A stretch of DNA of 64,000 bases from Lactuca virosa. Taxonomy: Eukaryota > Streptophyta > Magnoliopsida > Asterales > Asteraceae. Where the stretch lies: positions 73,381,434 to 73,445,433 of the forward strand of contig CAKMRJ010005745.1 of NCBI GenBank assembly GCA_928212115.1. The letters are read 5' to 3'. The position numbers and the translations under genes were made by a program. Position 1 is the stretch's first letter. Each line of letters opens with the position of its first letter. Positions 59,417 through 64,000 of this stretch are shown in pieces. The notes beneath the pieces were generated by a model. It was not told the DNA's origin and did not search any database. It worked only from the letters and a program-made list of their open reading frames with translations.

Positions 59417-61006
59417 TGTAACATCCCAAAATTCAAGGCCGCAAATTTCATTTTTAAATAAGTTATTATAAAACCATAAGTGTAAAAACATCCATGATAA
59501 CCTCTCATGTCAAAACCAAAGTGTCAATAGTCAAACATGTTATCATAAAATAATATAAGTGTGTAATCCCAAAGATCTCATGTGCTGAAACATAGTGTGA
59601 TGCGCTGCGATCGAGCCGACTCCTTTCCTTTGAAACAATGTACCTGAAACAAAAACTGTAAACCGTAAGCACGAAACTTAGTGAGTTCCCTCATCATACC
59701 ACATACCATACAACATACATACTGCCGGACAATTCTGGGGTGCCCGACCTACCCTGCCAGGCATTTCTGGGGTGCCCGACCTACCCATGTCAAGCAATTA
59801 TGGGGTGCTTGACCTACCCTGCCAGGCCATTATGGGGTGCCTGACCTACCCATGTCAAGCAGTTCTAGGGTGCTTGACCTACCCTGCCGGTTAGTCACAA
59901 CCAGGCCCAGGGACTAGTCCCCCAACTACCACTATCACATAATAACATAACATAATCATACTGCTAGGCATGCAAGGGTACTGACTACCCTTCGGTATCT
60001 TTCAACCGGTAACCGGGGAATATTTCACCCCTACTACTACTAACATATATAACAGAGCACCCTAGCACACAGAGTATATCAGATAGCAGCAAACCAGACA
60101 ATTATCAAAAAGATAATTATCTAACACACATCTCCTACTAGTGGGCCGACATTGTGGCCTTAGACCCACTTCTACTGGAAGGTAACTCACCTCACACTGC
60201 TGAAGTCCCGCGGACCCAACCCCAGCTGCTGGATGATAGATTCCTGAACTATCAACATCAAAACATCACCCAATTAACAATTGGGTTCCAATACGTAAGC
60301 ATAAGTCCATGCTTGGGGGTAAAAGACTACTCTACCCCTAACTTGGCTTGATTTAAGCCCACGGCTCAATCCAAAGGCCCAAAGTCAAGTCGGCTCAAAA
60401 GCCCAACCATATGGCCCAATTTTCCAATTGGGCCCAAACCTTTACATGGTCTTACCCTAAGACCCAACCATTATTCCAGTCCAACATGTGACATTCTAAT
60501 GGCCTAATATCATATAATCATTAATGCCCAAACTATGGCCTAATTTTCCAAATTGGGCCCAAACCTTCATATGGGCCTTACCCTAAAGCCCATCTAGATA
60601 TTCTAGTCCATTTGATTGTTCTTGGATGGCCCATTATTAGCCTAAGAGAAAGGCCCAACACAAAGCCCAAGTGAAATTAGGGTTTCACATAAAATGACAA
60701 TTAGGGTCAAGTGTTTCTCACTTAACCCATTAAGTCCATCACTCTACTAGATAAGTATATGGTGTGATTGCTTGTAATTTCATAATTCCATTCCAATGGC
60801 CAAAAATGTGGGTTCCCGATAAGTCCAAGGCCCATATATCTAAAATTTAGGGTTTCTAAACCCTAATAAGGGTTTCCAACCCATTCCACCCAATAGGCCT
60901 ATAGCTAGGTCCTTAGATCCATTAGGTTTTCTTAGCCCATTCGGTTCACTAGGCCCATTAGGGTTTCGCTAGTCGGGCACCACCCACTACCACCTCGGGT
61001 AGTGGT
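59417..61006. mobile_element. Partial Ty3-like LTR, cut by the next element
   Basis: Begins TGTAACATCCCAAAATTC, the kind of start seen in many plant gypsy LTRs and similar in style to TGTAACGCCC and TGTAACGACG in this window. It contains a 32-bp tandem array and many GGCCCA phrases like the LTR of element 2. No matching end is present before the next LTR starts at 61007, so the remainder may lie beyond the window. Confidence 0.55.
59723..59884. repeat. 32-33 bp tandem repeat
   Basis: Five units of the form TGCCAGGCATTTCTGGGGTG plus CCCGACCTACCC. TGCCAGG and TGTCAAG variants alternate, so the real period may be a 65-bp dimer. Confidence 0.9.
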
Positions 61007-61430
61007 TGTCACACCCGATCCTTGTCGGAATCGATCGAGGCGTGATATATTGTTCAAAGTCTCATGACAACTATGTTATAATATGATTAGATTCAATTAA
61101 GTACTAAGTATGCAAACAAGATCCACAACATACAAATACAAATCCAAATATGAACAACATTTATTACATCAAATTTAAATAGTCTTGTGGATTTCTAAGG
61201 CACAACCTATTTTTCATCAACTTCATTCTTCAAATCTGCATCATGGGTAAAAACAGGTCAACTACGAGAGTTGGTGAGTAATCTAATTTTAGTAGAGAAA
61301 ATGTGAAGTTGAAACCTTTATAATTGGAAATTTGTTTTCTTTTGAAGTCGGCAAACAATTGTATTGAGATAACGGTTTATAAATCAAAAATTGATTAACA
61401 AATGATAACAACAACAATAAGTCCTCACCC

Positions 61431-61494
<64 letters not shown>

Positions 61495-63743
61495 TATAGG
61501 ATGGAGCATCTAATCATCATACACACTCAACCACGTGCGATCAATCACCTTAGCGTCCCAAGGCGGGGTGGTCAACCCAATAGCGCTATTATTGTCCATA
61601 ACGTACCTCAAGAATACGGGCATAGTCATGGAGATTAGACTAAAAATGGTAATGCACTACAAGTACATGTAGCGTAAACAAACAATAGTTATACAATTAA
61701 TGACTCACGTATAAATGTCCCAACAATGTCTCAATTGTGTTAAAACAATAAAATGAAGTTGGAACATATTAGAACCACATGATACACCCCAAAAGTATTG
61801 AAAATTATAAAGTATGGGGTAGATTACTCACTTTAGTCCCAAAACGAAATGCGTGTGTCGTACGATAGACGGTTCGGGTCAAAATGGCGTAGAACCTAAT
61901 ATAATTAATAGTTTTGTTTAGGAACTGCTAAACGAGAATGGAGTATTAATACAAATAATTAGACACATATTATTATATTAGATGAATTAACAATAATTCA
62001 TTTTGATTATAATATTAAGGTATTTATTTGTTAAATGAATTTTAAATTGAATTACTTACTTTGCATAATTAATTTATATTTTCAATTTAGGCCAGATTTT
62101 AATAATTTCTTATTAAAATAATAACTTGCCCAATTATAATTATTTACAGATTTTAACAATTATTTATATGAAATAATCATTAAAATGCATTTTTACATGC
62201 TTAAATACTTAGAAAATAGTTTTAAATAGTAAACAGTATTGAAAAATTATGAAATTATTAGGAAATCATTATTTCATACAATATGAATTACTGTAAAATT
62301 TGTATATTTTTCTGAACTGTTTTAGTATTTATTTAATATTTTAATGATTAAACAACACAAAATTCGGGAAAAATAGTAAATGATTCTCAAAAAATCTGTA
62401 AAATTAACCATAGTTTTATAACATGATGTAGAGCTCAGTGTATAAGTTTCAGATATTTGTGACTATGGGAAGTATTTTTTATATATTTCATTATTAATTA
62501 ATCAATAAAATCATAAATAATAGTAAACAGTAATATAAATGCATGAAACTTCATATATCATGTTTAATCAGTATACATGTCATCCCAGAATTTTCTCAGA
62601 ATTTATTGAATGCAACAAGTATTTTATGTGAATTATTGCCCTACTTTATTGAAATAATTATGATAATTCAATAAAAATAAGTTATTTTCTGAAAATTTCC
62701 AGAACTTCTTATTTTATTGATGGTATTCTGAGAAAAATCAGGTTTATGAAAAAAATGAGTTTTAGATATTTTGGTGGATTTAATTTGTTTCTTGTATGAA
62801 TTTGAAACTTTTAACAACATACCTTGATGAATGCTTCAAGAGGGATGAAGATTTGAGTATAATAGATTGTTCTTGGATGGAATATGAGTATTCTTGGAGG
62901 AAATTTCGAGATTGAGAGTGAGAGAAAGAATAGAGAAGTTTAAGTGGTGAAGAGAATAATGTGTTGGGAGAAAAATGAAAGGAAAGTGGATGGGAGGTGT
63001 GAGTGGGAGACCATGGGAATAATCTTTTTGCTTTTGGTGGTCTTCATAATTTCCCACTAACACAAGCATCTTTTACATAATTAATATAAGAGTTTTATAA
63101 AATTTAAAGTAAAGTTTATAAAAATAGAGTTTTATAAAATGTAAAGTTTATAAAAATGGAGTTTTATAAAAGATAGGTTATGATTTGATTATAACAATCT
63201 ACTTTGATTTGAAGTTTAATTATAGCATTCAAGTTTGATTCTTTTAATTTAATTAGAGCATTATACTTTGATTTGATTTTAATATGGTATCATAATTTAA
63301 TTTGATTATAGTTATAACGTTGTACTATACTATGTTGCTATTAACGTCAATTTATATCGTAGTGTATGGGTTTGATCCTATTAGCGTCAAGTAATCTTGA
63401 GTAGGGTTTGAATGAGATTGAGAGAGGTTTCGTTTGTGATCTTTTTGAGTGTCCGGCTTCGCAACGCAAGGTCCATAGACCCCGTTAAGCCATGATTTAG
63501 TGTCCTACACAATCCCGATGATTGTGCAATAGTGTTTTATCGCTTTGGTTCATTGTTTAGCACTGTTAAGGCTAAGGAAAATCAAACACATGAACTTTCC
63601 AAATGATGTTTTCTCATTAAAATAGCGAATTGTACAGTGATTACATAACGTAAACCCTATCATACAAGGGTTAATGGAGTTGACCGGTTTGACTAGTTGA
63701 CTTTGTTTGACTTTGACTTGACCGAAATTTGATGGTTGTCACA
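61007..63743 (-). repeat. 3' LTR of a Ty3 element (element 6) extending beyond the window
   Basis: A 2737-bp unit from TGTCACACCCGATCC to GGTTGTCACA. The sequence that follows, TCATCCCCCCGTTAGAGGG, is the same polypurine tract (minus orientation) seen at the 3' LTRs of elements 1 and 2. The interior therefore continues to the right. The left target duplication would be GTGGT (61002-61006). The partner LTR is not in the window. Confidence 0.82.
61432..61499. repeat. (TA)n microsatellite in LTR
   Basis: A nearly pure TA tract of about 68 bp inside the LTR of element 6. Confidence 0.95.
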
Positions 63744-64000
63744 TCATCCCCCCGTTAGAGGGAATTTCGTCCCGAAATTTGCATTTTGATTGGGACTTCA
63801 AGAGTTTGGAAAAAGATGTGGAAAACTTTTCGTAGTACAAGAAATTGATTATGGTGAGGAACAACCCTCCTGATGTCACATGATGACCTTGGAAATTTCT
63901 TATTGTAACTTGAACTGAGTCAATTTAAAAGGAGTTTATTGTTTTGGGATGATAGAGTATTCTATGTGTGCTTTTATACTCCCTGTTTTATCCTTGATAT
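63744..64000 (-). mobile_element. 3' end of the interior of element 6
   Basis: Starts with the polypurine tract (63744-63762), then about 240 bp without a recognisable frame. The chromodomain-like end of pol would be expected further right. Confidence 0.7.

Overview
This is a plant nuclear window. The evidence is split, intron-containing or plastid-targeted plant genes (a Casparian strip membrane protein and a lycopene beta-cyclase), large Ty3/gypsy chromoviruses and Ty1/copia elements primed by initiator tRNA-Met, CACTA and hAT DNA transposons, and long AT-rich spacers. The style of the repeats and the two genes suggest a eudicot, probably Asteraceae of the lettuce type. The family assignment is inference, because nothing here names a species.

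Layout. Positions 1-52721 are almost entirely transposons, nested inside one another. The outermost layer is a CACTA transposon read on the minus strand. Its tnp2-like transposase is split between 1-828 and 18678-20120, its 5' region is 20121-22113, and a CACTACAAGAA terminus lies at 52721. Element 1, a Tekay-like Ty3 chromovirus (829-18672, target duplication GAGAC), splits the transposase. Within element 1 sits a hAT element (6046-14350, duplication CCATAAAT), and within that a mostly non-coding copia-like element 4 (6464-14168, duplication GGTTT). Element 2, a second Tekay-like chromovirus (22114 to about 52605), lies between the CACTA 5' region and the CACTA terminus. Its 3' LTR is split by element 3, a large non-coding LTR element (25157-37236, duplication GGATG). 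Element 3 in turn carries a hAT element (28933-30027) and two solo LTRs (31295-33426 and 33438-34203). Element 2 is also split between protease and reverse transcriptase by a plus-strand copia element 5 (40313-48217, duplication CTCGC). None of the retroelement coding regions is intact.

Positions 52722-59416 hold the host genes. The first is a three-exon CASP gene (53973-53124, minus), which scaffolds the lignin diffusion barrier of the root endodermis. The second is an intronless CYC-B type lycopene beta-cyclase (56125-54637, minus), which acts in plastid carotenoid synthesis. The cyclase carries a one-base frame disruption between the transit-peptide region and the FAD-binding fold, so it is either a natural null allele or a sequence error. 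The genes share orientation but no evident pathway. From 56126 to 59416 the sequence is AT-rich spacer with microsatellites and a hairpin repeat.

Positions 59417-64000 return to LTR sequence: a partial LTR with a 32-bp tandem repeat, then a complete 2.7-kb LTR (61007-63743) followed by a polypurine tract. This is the 3' end of a minus-strand Ty3 element that continues beyond the window.

I found no convincing new functional system. The most useful observations are the target-duplication-verified nesting, the damaged CYC-B frame, an extra acidic/coiled-coil reading frame upstream of gag in element 2, duplicated leader motifs shared by two copia elements, and a filler-DNA junction at the truncated LTR.
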